Numbered from the stretch's first letter, positions 18,500 through 28,229 are shown. The stretch: DNA of 64,000 bases from Acinetobacter sp. ASP199 (GCF_022700675.1 NZ_CP062182.1:62001-126000), one strand, 5' to 3'. Notes: a model not told the origin generated them from the sequence alone. A program made the numbers and translations.

Positions 18500-19347
18500 G
18501 CATCACATCGCGTTTAAAACAACAATTATTTATCCAGGCTCAGAAAGTGGTGCCACAGCATCGTCTGTCTCGTGTAGTAGGTAAAATTGCAGCCAGTGAA
18601 AATCCGGTTGTGAAAACTGCGGTGATTTCTGCTTTTAAAGCCAAATACGGCATCGATATGTCGATTGCGGAACAGACCAATGCCTTGAAGTTCAAGTCAT
18701 TTAATGATTTTTTTACCCGTGGTCTAAGAACCGGAGTGCGTGCAGTCGACGCGGATCAGAGCAGTATTGTTTCTCCTGCCGATGGTGCTATTTCCCAGCT
18801 TGGTAAAATTGAAAATGGTGATGTGTTCCAGGCGAAAGGTCAGAAGTTCACAGTTGAAAATCTGATTGCCGATCCACAATTAGCACAGCCATTTAAGAAT
18901 GGTGAATTTGCCACAGTGTATCTGTCACCACGTGACTATCACCGTGTGCACATGCCATTTGCCGGTACGTTGACGGAAACCCTGTATGTACCGGGTGAAC
19001 TATTCTCGGTCAACCAGACGACAGCAGAAAATATTCCAGGTCTGTTTGCCCGTAATGAACGCATGGTCTGCCTATTTGATACTGAAATTGGCCGTATGGC
19101 GGTAGTATTGGTCGGCGCGATGATTGTGGCGGGTATTGAAACTGTGGCAACCGGCAAAGTGAAGCCTTCAGGACGAATCGAACTTAATCAGCATGATCTG
19201 TTCCTGGAAAAAGGGGCAGAACTGGGTCGTTTCTACCTCGGTTCAACTGCAGTGATTTTATTTGAAGAAAATAAAATGCAGTGGGATGAGAAGTTTAAAG
19301 CCAATTCAACCGTGTTGATGGGTGAAAAACTAGGTAATTTACTTTAA
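18496..19347 (+). CDS. psd: Phosphatidylserine decarboxylase proenzyme
   Basis: Inner-membrane enzyme that makes phosphatidylethanolamine. It is a pyruvoyl enzyme: self-cleavage in the LGST motif (Gly249-Ser250) splits it into a large beta and a small alpha chain. 283 residues; [11 protein letters not shown] and [10 protein letters not shown] are also characteristic. The start is TTG at 18496, overlapping the stop of the rhodanese gene (TTGA), with GGGGAG eight bases upstream; this implies translational coupling. Confidence 0.96.
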   Translation: MSITSRLKQQLFIQAQKVVPQHRLSRVVGKIAASENPVVKTAVISAFKAKYGIDMSIAEQTNALKFKSFNDFFTRGLRTGVRAVDADQSSIVSPADGAISQLGKIENGDVFQAKGQKFTVENLIADPQLAQPFKNGEFATVYLSPRDYHRVHMPFAGTLTETLYVPGELFSVNQTTAENIPGLFARNERMVCLFDTEIGRMAVVLVGAMIVAGIETVATGKVKPSGRIELNQHDLFLEKGAELGRFYLGSTAVILFEENKMQWDEKFKANSTVLMGEKLGNLL

Positions 19348-19438
19348 TTTTCAATAAATAAGGATAAAATGAACCTTCATTAAAAACAGATATACCTCCA
19401 TGTGAGGTAGATCGATTTTAAATTTAGAGGGTTCACCT

Positions 19439-20383
19439 ATGTGGAAGTGGATTTTATTAGCAATTGTAATATTGATTATTTATCAGGTTCTTAGATCCTA
19501 TAATACCTTGCAGCGTAATGCTCAAGAAATCAAAGAAGCTTTATCCAATATTTCGGTTTCGATTAGTAAAAAAGTAAATTTAATTAACCAATTAATGGAC
19601 GTGGTGAAGGGCTATCAGGCTAGTGAACAATTAGTTCATTTAACGGTCGTAAAAGAAACAGGAATGAATGCAATTTATTCTAATTATCAAGATAGTAATA
19701 TGATGTTGACCAATCTTCAAGGCATGGCTGAGCGCTATCCTGATTTAAAGGCAGATCAACAGTATCACCGTTTAATTAGTAATATTGAACTATGTGAAAA
19801 AGAAATTTCAGATTGGCGTAATGCTTATAACGAGCGTGTCAAATTTTATAATACGTTTCGATCTTCAATTCCAACGATCTTTATCGCTAATGGCATGGGC
19901 TTCTCTGAAGCACCCTATTTAGATTTAACAGTAGAAAATGCAGAACAAACCATCTTAAAAGATTTTAAAACAGATGATGGCGAGCGCTTAAATGCATTAT
20001 TTAAATCAGCTAAGGATAATATTGTTGAAGGATCTAAATCTTTAGCTTCAACTTCAAAAATTGCACTCGATAAAGCGGCTGATGCTGGTAAAAAATTAGC
20101 GACTAGTGAACAGGTTCAGAACTTAGTTAATAAAGCCAATGCTTGCATCGATAAGCCCAATGCACCCAAATTCTTTTATTTACTGCCTGATTCAACTCCT
20201 AAGGGTCCTGTGAGTCTAGAAGATATTTTAGATTTAGCTCAAAATGATGCATGGGCTGAACAAGTACGTTTGTCAGAGGTAGGTACAGATCAATGGTCTA
20301 CATTTAAAGAGTGGGAGGCTTTATTTCTGCATCCTCCGGTTGCCTTGTCCGAGCCACCTACATTAACAAATATCGAAAAATAA
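19439..20383 (+). CDS. LemA-like membrane protein fused to a GYF_2-type domain
   Basis: 314 residues. A membrane helix at 3-20 leads into a LemA-like coiled helical domain (about 20-180: SYNTLQRNAQEIKEAL, NLINQLMDVVKGY, FYNTF). A linker (about 185-235) follows and then a C-terminal module (about 240-300) reading FFYLLPDSTPKGPVSLEDI, the pattern of GYF_2 domains. LemA proteins are anchored with an exposed helical domain and have no settled function; GYF_2 domains are thought to mediate protein contacts. GAGGG precedes the ATG. It is monocistronic with a terminator shared with the convergent SPOR gene. Confidence 0.75.
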   Translation: MWKWILLAIVILIIYQVLRSYNTLQRNAQEIKEALSNISVSISKKVNLINQLMDVVKGYQASEQLVHLTVVKETGMNAIYSNYQDSNMMLTNLQGMAERYPDLKADQQYHRLISNIELCEKEISDWRNAYNERVKFYNTFRSSIPTIFIANGMGFSEAPYLDLTVENAEQTILKDFKTDDGERLNALFKSAKDNIVEGSKSLASTSKIALDKAADAGKKLATSEQVQNLVNKANACIDKPNAPKFFYLLPDSTPKGPVSLEDILDLAQNDAWAEQVRLSEVGTDQWSTFKEWEALFLHPPVALSEPPTLTNIEK

Positions 20384-20410
20384 AAAAAAGCGCCATCAGG
20401 CGCTTTTTTA
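20384..20410. terminator. Bidirectional terminator between the LemA-like and SPOR genes
   Basis: AAAAAAGCGCC-ATCA-GGCGCTTTTTT; A and T runs on both sides serve both convergent genes. Confidence 0.92.
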
Positions 20411-20421
20411 ATTTCCAGAAT

Positions 20422-21036
20422 TTATTGCTTCACGACAATAGAATCGATACCGCTATGCTGCAAAGTCTGTTGCGCAATCACCGCAGCTTCTACAGAATCA
20501 TAAGGACCGGAAACTACACGGTACCAGACCTTGCCATTTTCAACGCTTCTGACGACATCCGCAGATAGACCATTCAGAATAATCTCGGCACGGCGTGCAT
20601 CCGCCTGATCCGGATCATCAAAACTGCGTACTTGTAGAATATAGGTCGCCACTGGTGCAGGAGGTTCTTCAGTTACTAGTCCTGGTTCATTGGCAGTTTC
20701 AGGTATAGTTTCCTCGGTTCGAGGAGCTTCTACAATGACCACAGGATCCTGTTGATTGCTTTCAGGCACAGCCTGTTCAGGAATTGGGGTGACTTGCTGC
20801 TTCGGCAACAGGTCATAGAAGCGATAATCCTTGTTGGTGTCTTCTTCTTCATAATGCTGAGAAGTCACCTGATCATTGTTTGGTTTTACAGGTTCCCATG
20901 GCTTCCACAGCATGAGCGCCACCAGAAAACTTAACACGATTAAAATAATCACGAGTGTGCCTAGCCATGCAGGAATCAATGGCTTCTTTGGCTTGTTCGG
21001 ACGTTCAGATACACCGCGCTGCGTTTTTCCAAACAC
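20422..21036 (-). CDS. ftsN: SPOR-domain membrane protein, probable FtsN
   Basis: 204 residues: short basic cytoplasmic tail, one membrane helix (about 23-43), a proline/glutamate-rich periplasmic linker and a C-terminal SPOR domain (about 130-204) beginning YILQVRSFDDPDQADARRAE and containing WYRVVSGPY. The SPOR domain binds denuded septal glycan. The linker start KDYRFYDLLPKQQVTP resembles the region of FtsN that triggers septal synthesis. Position directly downstream of argS is the same as for ftsN in pseudomonads. FtsN identity is likely but rests on context and architecture. Confidence 0.75.
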   Translation of the reverse strand: MFGKTQRGVSERPNKPKKPLIPAWLGTLVIILIVLSFLVALMLWKPWEPVKPNNDQVTSQHYEEEDTNKDYRFYDLLPKQQVTPIPEQAVPESNQQDPVVIVEAPRTEETIPETANEPGLVTEEPPAPVATYILQVRSFDDPDQADARRAEIILNGLSADVVRSVENGKVWYRVVSGPYDSVEAAVIAQQTLQHSGIDSIVVKQ

Positions 21037-21170
21037 TGGGGATTTCCTCTTGTATTTATTTTACCAGACAGAAAAAGGCATAACCGGTGTTATGCCTTCC
21101 TCTCTGCATCGTATGTGATCGTGAGGCAAATGTCATTATGCAAATCACGAACTCCACAGGATATTTTTAT

Positions 21171-21200
21171 GAACTAGAGATCAAATTGGACATCTAGTTC
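21171..21200. repeat. Inverted repeat between argS and the SPOR gene
   Basis: GAACTAGA (21171-21178) and TCTAGTTC (21193-21200) form an 8-bp stem over a 14-base loop. No T run on either strand; role unknown. Confidence 0.5.
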
Positions 21201-21215
21201 ATGGTTTTGGCTGTC

Positions 21216-21342
21216 TGCTTACATGCTCACTCCGAACAAAGCTCTCGACTTGCGAACATGCAAAACAATGTTTTGCTTACATGCTCACTCCGAACAAAGT
21301 TCTCCGTCTTGCGTCAATGTAAAAGCAGTGCTTTACATTGAC
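21216..21342. repeat. Two tandem repeat units of about 58 bases at the argS 3' end
   Basis: The first 26 bases of each unit are identical (start TGCTTACATGCTC, end CCGAACAAAG; 21216-21241 and 21274-21299). The second halves differ in sequence but both fold: GCAAAACA / TGTTTTGC in unit 1 and an 11-bp GTCAATGTAAA / TTTACATTGAC stem at 21313-21342 in unit 2. The last stem runs across the argS stop codon. This looks like an interspersed, structured repeat family. Confidence 0.65.
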
Positions 21343-23123
21343 TCAGGAGCTGATACGCCAAGAAGCTCCAGACCATTGCGGAGTACTTGACGTACATTTA
21401 CAGACAACAGCAGACGAGCTTGAGTCAGTTCAGCATCATCACCGAGTACCTTGTTCTCATTGTACCAACCATGGAACAATGCAGCCAATTCTTTCAGATA
21501 GTTACCCACCTGGTGCGGTTCATAGCTGTTCGCAGCACGAACTACAATCTCAGGGTAGGCTGCCAGTTTTGCCAGGATTTCAGTTTCAGCATCCAGCTCA
21601 AGTTTAGCAGCCAGGCCACGTGCAGTCACAGCATCAAAGTTCACACCAGTTGCAACCGCTTTTTCTAACATACGGCAGATACGTGCATGTGCATACTGGA
21701 TGTAATACACAGCATTATCTTTGCTTTGTGACACTGCAAGATCAAGATCAAAGTCAATGTGCTGTTCAGACTTACGCATCACGTAGTAGAAACGCGCTGC
21801 ATCATTACCGACTTCTTTACGCAGGTCACGTAAAGTCACGAACTGACCTGAACGAGATGACATTTGTACCATCTCACCACCACGCCACAGGCTGACGAAC
21901 TGCACTAACAGAACAGTTAGTTTCTTCGAGTCATAACCCAGCGCATCAATCGCGGCTTTCACGCGTGCGATATAGCCGTGGTGGTCTGAACCCCAGATAT
22001 CAATGATATCGGTATAGCCACGTTGTAGTTTATTCAAGTGGTACGCAATGTCAGACGCGAAGTAGGTGGTTTGACCATTGCGGCGTTTCACTACACGATC
22101 TTTTTCATCGCCAAATTCAGTTGACTTGAACCAGATGTTGCCATCTTTTTCGTATAAGAAACCACGTTGATCCAGCATTTGTAATGCTTCTTCAATTTTT
22201 TCTATCAAAGATGCTTCGCTGAACCACTGGTTGAAAGTCACACCAAATTCACCAAGGTCATCTTTAATGTCATCAAGAATCGCTTTCAGCGCTGCTTGAT
22301 GGAACACACGGTAACCTTCGCCAATCAAGCTTTGAGAATTGAAGATCAAACCATCGATATGTTTTTCTTTATCGCCTGAAAGTACGACTTTATTGCCTTC
22401 AGCATCTGGTTCTGCGGCATATTGCACATCTTCAGGTACGTCTTTGTAAACATCGGCCACTGGACGTACATAAGCTGTACCATCCTGATCGATAATGCTT
22501 TGTGCGATCTCTTTAACATAGTCGCCTTGATAGGCATTTTTCGGGAATACCAGTTCTTGGCCAGTAAGTTCCAGATAACGTAAATAAGTTGAAGTCGCCA
22601 GAATATCCATTTGGCGGCCAGCATCATTCACATAATATTCGCGGTCAACTTTTGCGCCTGTTGCTTCTAACAGGTTCGCTACGGTCATACCGTATGCAGC
22701 ACCACGGCCATGACCAACGTGCAGGCTGGAAGTTGGGTTGGCAGAAACGAATTCCACCTGGATGCGTTTTTCCGCATTGGCCTGGGTGCGGCCAAAAGTA
22801 GCTTGTTGCGCCTGGATTTGATCCAGAACAGCGAAACGCTGGTCAGCATTCAGGAAAAAGTTAATGAAACCTGGGCCTGCAATCTCGGCTTTGCTGATAT
22901 CTGCAACTTCAGGCAGGGCAGCAAGGATTTTTTCTGCTAAATCACGCGGCTTCATACCCGCAGCTTTAGACGCGATCATGGCAATATTTGATGCAAAGTC
23001 ACCGTGGCTACGGTCTTTGGTACGCGTCAAATTACTTGTATTGTTCCAGTCAGATGGGAGTACGTTTTGTGCCTGTAAGGTTTGCACTGCATGATCGAGA
23101 GCTGCTTGGATTGCCGTATTCAT
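21333..23123 (-). CDS. argS: Arginyl-tRNA synthetase
   Basis: Class I synthetase charging tRNA-Arg. From the ATG at 23121-23123 it is 596 residues; the frame is open 15 codons further upstream, but MNTAIQAALDHAV is the normal N-terminus. Visible motifs are the HIGH-type LHVGHGRGAAYG, WGSDHHGYIARVKAA and the MSSRSG loop that stands in for KMSKS, plus a C-terminal anticodon-binding DALR domain. Followed by the SPOR/ftsN-like gene after about 300 bases carrying the tandem repeat. Its stop codon lies inside the repeat's last stem. Confidence 0.96.
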   Translation of the reverse strand: MNTAIQAALDHAVQTLQAQNVLPSDWNNTSNLTRTKDRSHGDFASNIAMIASKAAGMKPRDLAEKILAALPEVADISKAEIAGPGFINFFLNADQRFAVLDQIQAQQATFGRTQANAEKRIQVEFVSANPTSSLHVGHGRGAAYGMTVANLLEATGAKVDREYYVNDAGRQMDILATSTYLRYLELTGQELVFPKNAYQGDYVKEIAQSIIDQDGTAYVRPVADVYKDVPEDVQYAAEPDAEGNKVVLSGDKEKHIDGLIFNSQSLIGEGYRVFHQAALKAILDDIKDDLGEFGVTFNQWFSEASLIEKIEEALQMLDQRGFLYEKDGNIWFKSTEFGDEKDRVVKRRNGQTTYFASDIAYHLNKLQRGYTDIIDIWGSDHHGYIARVKAAIDALGYDSKKLTVLLVQFVSLWRGGEMVQMSSRSGQFVTLRDLRKEVGNDAARFYYVMRKSEQHIDFDLDLAVSQSKDNAVYYIQYAHARICRMLEKAVATGVNFDAVTARGLAAKLELDAETEILAKLAAYPEIVVRAANSYEPHQVGNYLKELAALFHGWYNENKVLGDDAELTQARLLLSVNVRQVLRNGLELLGVSAPESM

Positions 23124-23378
23124 AATCAGTCGAAAATAGATATCGCAGAAAAACAGCAAATATAGCAAATTTCCGACTCTTTAGGTAAAACCATTTATAG
23201 GGAATAAAAAATATACGATCGGTATTCGGTGGTTTTATACAGGATGGCCATTCATTACTTTGTATATCACATGAAGAATAGCGTAATAAGCCGGTTGCAA
23301 AATCTGCTATAAAAATGAATTTTCAATCAATATAAATAGCCTATATTAACCAGACTGAAATAACAAAAAGAGCTTGTA

Positions 23379-23666
23379 ATGGATTCGCAAAAACGCCCGG
23401 TGATTTTCGGCAATATTTCCAAACTCCCCGCTAAATGGGCGCTGATCATCATCCCTTTTATCTTGTCCTGCTTGATGAGCGGCATCATTTCCTTGATTAA
23501 TATGCTGCGTACTCTGGGCTGGATTGAAGGCTTTATTTCGCTATGGCTGCACAACTGGATGATTTCCTGGGCGTTCGCTTTTCCGATTGTGCTGTTATTG
23601 CTGCCACTGGTACGTAAGCTTACCGGCCTGTTGGTAGATATGAGTGAACCGCAACCACCCAAATAA
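23379..23666 (+). CDS. DUF2798-like small membrane protein
   Basis: 95 residues with two hydrophobic segments (about 17-40 and 55-80). The second, WMISWAFAFPIVLLLLPLVRKLTGLLV, has the tryptophan and proline pattern of DUF2798 proteins (Pfam), whose function is unknown. It ends only six bases from the stop of the convergent small minus-strand gene, with no terminator between them. Confidence 0.7.
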   Translation: MDSQKRPVIFGNISKLPAKWALIIIPFILSCLMSGIISLINMLRTLGWIEGFISLWLHNWMISWAFAFPIVLLLLPLVRKLTGLLVDMSEPQPPK

Positions 23667-23672
23667 GTCTGT

Positions 23673-23972
23673 TTATTCCATACAGCTCATAGGTCGACTG
23701 AGTTGGTTGGCCTGTCGATTTTGAAAAGTATATAGCTCGCCCGTATGATCAATTTTCAGGATTTTGGCTTGCGCTAGAGCAAGCCGCAAGCTTTCCAGCT
23801 TTTTGAGGTTATGCAAGTCAACAGGATTACCGAAATTGTTGTTATCTAGCAGGAATTGCACATGACCTTTTGCTGGCTGGTAGGCGTTTAAAATTCTGCC
23901 AGTTGGCATCCAGCAACTGAAAACTTCGACAATGGCTGGATCGTTGAGATTCGAGTATAAGGAAAGAATCAA
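23673..23972 (-). CDS. Hypothetical protein downstream of the DUF445 gene
   Basis: 99 codons in a frame that starts with TTG overlapping the stop of the DUF445 gene (TTGA overlap). No family recognised. The protein is mixed, without signal peptide or membrane segment. No ribosome site precedes the TTG, so expression would rely on coupling; an internal ATG at codon 22 is an alternative. Codon use looks like that of its neighbours, and the four-gene array DUF924-lipoprotein-DUF445-this gene is tightly packed, which is the main support. Confidence 0.5.
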   Translation of the reverse strand: MILSLYSNLNDPAIVEVFSCWMPTGRILNAYQPAKGHVQFLLDNNNFGNPVDLHNLKKLESLRLALAQAKILKIDHTGELYTFQNRQANQLSRPMSCME

Positions 23973-25270
23973 AGCACGTATTCGACAATGGCCCGGATAA
24001 TCCCCAGTGCCAGGCCGATAAAGGCACCGACCACAACGCCGTTGACCCGGATCATATGCAGATCGCCACCAACTTCATTTTCAATCTTGTCAATCATTTC
24101 ACGTGAATCCCACTCATGAATCCGTTCACTGATAAAACGGATGACTTTCTCGCTGTACTGATCGCTTAAGTCAACTGCCATACCACTCATACGCTTATTC
24201 AGTAATTCGCGAACTGAACTGTTGGACATGATATTTTCACCGACCTGCTGAATGGCAATACGTAGATTTTCTGCAATACCGGAATCCGGTTTTTCCAGAT
24301 CCGCCTTGATCGCATCACAGAGAATCACCACGGCACCGCTGATGAAGTTCAGGACCTGTGGACTGTCCAGCAGGGCATCTTTGGCAGAATTCAAACGCTG
24401 GCTGGCATCGCTATCATTGTCAGCCAGTTGCAGCATCAGCTGATGTGCGGATTCTTCAATTTTCAAGCGCCAAGGATGATCCGGATCTGCCAGCATGGCT
24501 TCGACGCGCTGGATCACCGAGTCAATACTGCGCTGCTGCACATCAATCCCGATCCAACTGGCACCCTTGGCCAATTTCCACACCCCCATTTCCTTAAACA
24601 GGGTACGGGTCAGTTCACGGGTCTGCTCTGGATGTGAGGTCATCCAGGCATGTACCAGATCCAGGCCACGTTGCAGTACGTCCTGATGAAAGTCATTTTC
24701 CAGTACGGCGCGCAGCATCTCACTGGCCAGATGATTGATCTGGGTGCTTTTCACCCATTGCACACTATTGGTCTGAATAAAGCTGGAAATCTGTTCCTGA
24801 CCGACAAACTCAAAGATCCGCGGTGCAGTCTGTTGGATGACCTGAGTCACCTGGCGGTTGTTCTCCGGATTTGCCAGCCAGCGGCCTGCTGCCAGGCTCA
24901 AATCAGTACTGGCCAGACTACGCTCTACAATCTGTGGAGACAGGAAGTTCTCCTGCACGAAGCGGCCCATCGACTCGGCAATACGGGCCTTATTGCGTGG
25001 AATGATCTCGGTGTGATCACGCAGAAACCTGGGAATTGGCAATTTGCCAAAAGGATTGCGGAACAGAACGGTAATTGCGTACCAGTCTGCCAGTCCACCC
25101 ACCACGCCCGCTTCTGCAGACAGCATCAGGATATGGATCAACCATACATATTCTGGCAGTAATTTGGCGGCTACCATCAATGCCAGCCAGGTGACGACAG
25201 CCATAATTAAGGCAATGGTGGCAAAACGTTTACTGCGTTGCAGGCTTGGTGAAGTGGTCTCTGTCTGCAT
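23969..25270 (-). CDS. DUF445 family membrane protein (YjiN-like)
   Basis: 433 residues: an N-terminal membrane helix (about 18-40), the DUF445 signature AEAGVVGGLADWYAITVLFRNPFG (given in part: GGLADWYAITVLFR) and PIPRFLRDHTEIIPRNKARI, a long helical middle, and a C-terminal membrane segment (about 410-430: VNGVVVGAFIGLALGIIRAIVEYVL region). Function is unknown. It lies 8 bases downstream of the lipoprotein gene and overlaps the next small gene by four bases, so these are probably one transcript. Confidence 0.85.
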   Translation of the reverse strand: MQTETTSPSLQRSKRFATIALIMAVVTWLALMVAAKLLPEYVWLIHILMLSAEAGVVGGLADWYAITVLFRNPFGKLPIPRFLRDHTEIIPRNKARIAESMGRFVQENFLSPQIVERSLASTDLSLAAGRWLANPENNRQVTQVIQQTAPRIFEFVGQEQISSFIQTNSVQWVKSTQINHLASEMLRAVLENDFHQDVLQRGLDLVHAWMTSHPEQTRELTRTLFKEMGVWKLAKGASWIGIDVQQRSIDSVIQRVEAMLADPDHPWRLKIEESAHQLMLQLADNDSDASQRLNSAKDALLDSPQVLNFISGAVVILCDAIKADLEKPDSGIAENLRIAIQQVGENIMSNSSVRELLNKRMSGMAVDLSDQYSEKVIRFISERIHEWDSREMIDKIENEVGGDLHMIRVNGVVVGAFIGLALGIIRAIVEYVL

Positions 25271-25278
25271 AAAGATTC

Positions 25279-25833
25279 CTATTTAGTCGTGGTCACAGGC
25301 TGTGGTTGCAGTACTTCACCTGTTGGGCTCAGACCATATTTAGCGCCGAGAGATTGTAGAATCAAGCGGGCATCGAAGGCATCTTTGGGCTCCTGTCCTA
25401 CTTTAAAACATTCAATAGTATAGGCAATCTGTGCTGGCTCTACAGTGACACGATACGGCATGTCATAGAAGGGATCAGGCCAATAAAATGGATGCCGGCG
25501 ATAATAGCCATAGGGATACGGCATTGGGGTGGGATAGACAATCGCTTCACGTGGAGGTCGTTGGGTCCGGTTACTTGGATCATCCAGCACCCGAAAGAAC
25601 TGGAAGCCATTCTGTACGGTCGTCTGGGCAGCCTTGACTAAGGTAATTTCTTCAGCTGTCTCAAAGCTCATGTTTGGACGTGCCCTGAAACTGATCCGGT
25701 AAGTCTGGGCATTGAGTGGTGTAGTACTGTACTGGCCAAGCTGGTCAAAGGTCAGTGGTTTGGAAGGTGTCGTCGCACAGCCTGAAAGCAGGGCAGTGCT
25801 CGCAAATGCTAGGGCGATGATGGTCTTTTTCAT
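25279..25833 (-). CDS. Conserved lipoprotein (CC0125/CC1285-like)
   Basis: 184 residues with lipoprotein signal ending LLSGC (Cys19). The region YRISFRARPNMSFETAEEITLVKAAQTT followed by GFQFFRVLDD follows the pattern of the CC0125/CC1285 lipoprotein family of unknown function. A middle section rich in Pro, Tyr and Arg (PYPYGYYRRHPFYWPDP) separates it from a short C-terminal part. Predicted location is the outer or inner membrane facing the periplasm. It sits in a tight array with DUF445 downstream. Confidence 0.7.
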   Translation of the reverse strand: MKKTIIALAFASTALLSGCATTPSKPLTFDQLGQYSTTPLNAQTYRISFRARPNMSFETAEEITLVKAAQTTVQNGFQFFRVLDDPSNRTQRPPREAIVYPTPMPYPYGYYRRHPFYWPDPFYDMPYRVTVEPAQIAYTIECFKVGQEPKDAFDARLILQSLGAKYGLSPTGEVLQPQPVTTTK

Positions 25834-25882
25834 CTTCGTTCTCCTGATGGGGTGATCCAGCGACAGCAGTGCCTGAACATAT

Positions 25883-26422
25883 CTAGAAACTGCTATCCGG
25901 CTGGGTCAGGAAACTTAATTCTTCCTCGGTGGATTCACGGCCCAAAATCTGGTTGCGATGTGGGTAGCGTCCAAAGCGTTCGATAATGATTTTATGCTTA
26001 ATTTCATATTCCAAATTAGACGGATTACCGAGGCGCTGAAATAGTTTGAGGGCATATTCATGGATCAGTCTGGATTCACTGTGCATGAACGGCATATATA
26101 GAAAAGCCCGCTGTTCCGGACTGAGCTGTTTGTCCAGATCCAGGCTGATGGCTTCCTGTGCCAGAGCTAGAGCCAGGCTGTCCTGAGCAAAAGCACGTGC
26201 AGTACCCCGAAAAATATTACGAGAAAACTGATCTAAAACAATAATTTCTGCCAATCGTCCTTCAGCGGTTTTACGCCAGGACCACAATTCAGCCTGACTT
26301 GCCTGTTCCAGAATTCCGCTAAATTGTTCTGTCAAACTTTGGTCGAACTGGTCGCTTTTGGTAAACCAGTTCGGCTGGGTTTCAGCACTAAACCAGAAGT
26401 CTAAAATATCTTGATAATTCAT
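25883..26422 (-). CDS. DUF924 family protein
   Basis: 179 residues, all-helical. Signature parts are DILDFWF near the start, RLAEIIVLDQFSRNIFRGTARAFAQD and AFLYMPFMHSE, followed by FGRYPHRNQILGR; all are typical of DUF924, a cytosolic family with no assigned function. It is the first gene of the array running to 23673, divergent from gshA. The 210-base gap to gshA holds both promoters. Confidence 0.88.
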   Translation of the reverse strand: MNYQDILDFWFSAETQPNWFTKSDQFDQSLTEQFSGILEQASQAELWSWRKTAEGRLAEIIVLDQFSRNIFRGTARAFAQDSLALALAQEAISLDLDKQLSPEQRAFLYMPFMHSESRLIHEYALKLFQRLGNPSNLEYEIKHKIIIERFGRYPHRNQILGRESTEEELSFLTQPDSSF

Positions 26423-26632
26423 AAGTTTTACAATTCATTAGCATTTATTTGTCAATAAAATCACAAATTTCACATGTCTTATAGAGAAAGTTTGTGTTAA
26501 AAATTTGCGGAATTAAAATCAATGGTTTGCCTGAAAAGCAGGCAGGGTGTAATGTGCGGGTCTAAAATCACGTTATACTCTTATAAAATGATGATTTTAT
26601 TTTAATAGTTTAGCCCATTAAGCGAGATTGTA

Positions 26633-28210
26633 ATGAGTCAACCTGAATCGACCAGCCAAGCGGTATTACCAACTTGGGTGGATTCGTCGCTCATCAAGGG
26701 GATGCTGCGCGGAATTGAGCGAGAAAGCCTGCGTATGCAAGGTAATGGCTTTCTATCGCAGCGACCGCATCCTGTAGCACTCGGTTCAGCCCTGACTCAT
26801 CCTCATATTACCACTGACTATTCTGAAGCCTTGATGGAGTTTATTACTCCGCCTAAAGACAGTATTCGTGGGGCATTGGATTATCTGATGGATATCCATG
26901 CCGTGGTGCATGGCAAGCTGGAAGATGAAGAAAAGCTGTGGCCGATGTCGATGCCATGCATGCTCGACAGCAGCGATGACAGCATTCCGCTAGCGCAGTA
27001 TGGTTCTTCCAATATTGGTTTATTCAAGACACTTTACCGTCGCGGTCTAGGTGTGCGCTATGGTCGCCGTATGCAGACGATTTCGGGCGTGCATTACAAT
27101 CTGTCTTTCCCGGATCATTTCTTTGAAGCGCTACAGGCCAATGAAAGTGATGACTCACTGCGCAATTTAAGCCTGCAGGATTACCGCAGCCACCGTTATA
27201 TGGGGCTGATCCGTAACTTTATCCGACTGACCCCATTGGTGATGTTTCTGGTCGGTGCCAGCCCGGCAGTGTGCCAATGCTTTATGATCGGTCGTGACCA
27301 TCATCTGTTGCCACTCACGCGTGGCACCTTATATACCCCATATTCAACTGCATTGCGTATGGGCCGTTTCGGTTATCAGAACTCAGCGCAAAAGCAGCTC
27401 GGTATTCATTACAACAACTTGCAGGACTATCTGGAAGGTCTGCAAAAAGCAGTTAAAACACCGTATAAACAATTTACCCGTCTGGGTCTTGAAGATGCAG
27501 CAGGTCAGCCGATCCAGATCAATGACCATGTGCTGCAGATTGAAAATGAATACTACAGCCTGGTACGTCCAAAACAGGTGCCAGAAGCGAGTGAAACCCC
27601 ATCACAGGCATTGGCAAATCGTGGTATTGGCTATGTGGAACTACGTGCAGTGGATGTGAATCCATACAGCCCGATTGGGATTGATGAACATACTGCAGGC
27701 CTCCTGGAAGTGGTTGCACTGTACTGCCTATTGCAGGACAGCCCGGCATTGCTTGGCGATGAGCAGGATATTATCGAGAAAAATCAGGCTGAAGTGGTCA
27801 ATCGCGGTCGTGCTCCGAATGCGGCGATTCTGGAAAATGGTCAACAGTATCCGATCGAAGACTGGTGTGCAGTTCATCTGGCGCGCATGCAGCCACTGGC
27901 AGAATTATTGGATGCGGCATATGGCAACAAGCTCTACACAACGGCTATGAAGACCATGCAGATCCGTGTCGATGAAGTCGATGCCACACTTTCTGCACTC
28001 GTGGTGGGTGATATCCGTGATCAGGGTGGCATGTGGCACTTTGGTCAGATGCTGGCGCAGCAGCATGCTACGGTGTATGAAACGCATCAGCTCAATAAAA
28101 AAACCTCTGCTTATTTTGATGAATTATCACAAAAGTCCTTGCAGCAACAGCAGGAACTCGAGCAAGATAGCAGCATCAGCTTTGCTGAATATCTCGCTCA
28201 ATTTCGATAA
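26633..28210 (+). CDS. gshA: Glutamate-cysteine ligase (type 1)
   Basis: First step of glutathione synthesis, joining glutamate and cysteine with ATP. 525 residues, matching the gammaproteobacterial GshA type. Recognisable parts are LRGIERESLRM near residue 25, TTDYSEALMEFITPP and ELRAVDVNPYSPIGI. The second enzyme, gshB, lies at 56875. dsbB starts 19 bases after its stop, so the two thiol-redox genes are probably co-transcribed. A TATACT at 26574 is a possible -10. Confidence 0.96.
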   Translation: MSQPESTSQAVLPTWVDSSLIKGMLRGIERESLRMQGNGFLSQRPHPVALGSALTHPHITTDYSEALMEFITPPKDSIRGALDYLMDIHAVVHGKLEDEEKLWPMSMPCMLDSSDDSIPLAQYGSSNIGLFKTLYRRGLGVRYGRRMQTISGVHYNLSFPDHFFEALQANESDDSLRNLSLQDYRSHRYMGLIRNFIRLTPLVMFLVGASPAVCQCFMIGRDHHLLPLTRGTLYTPYSTALRMGRFGYQNSAQKQLGIHYNNLQDYLEGLQKAVKTPYKQFTRLGLEDAAGQPIQINDHVLQIENEYYSLVRPKQVPEASETPSQALANRGIGYVELRAVDVNPYSPIGIDEHTAGLLEVVALYCLLQDSPALLGDEQDIIEKNQAEVVNRGRAPNAAILENGQQYPIEDWCAVHLARMQPLAELLDAAYGNKLYTTAMKTMQIRVDEVDATLSALVVGDIRDQGGMWHFGQMLAQQHATVYETHQLNKKTSAYFDELSQKSLQQQQELEQDSSISFAEYLAQFR

Positions 28211-28229
28211 AAAAACAAGAGGATCGACC

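Noticed and set aside
24650..25162. 170-codon plus-strand frame opposite the DUF445 gene
   Set aside because: Shadow of a conserved gene; composition (many Gln, Cys, His) is not protein-like.
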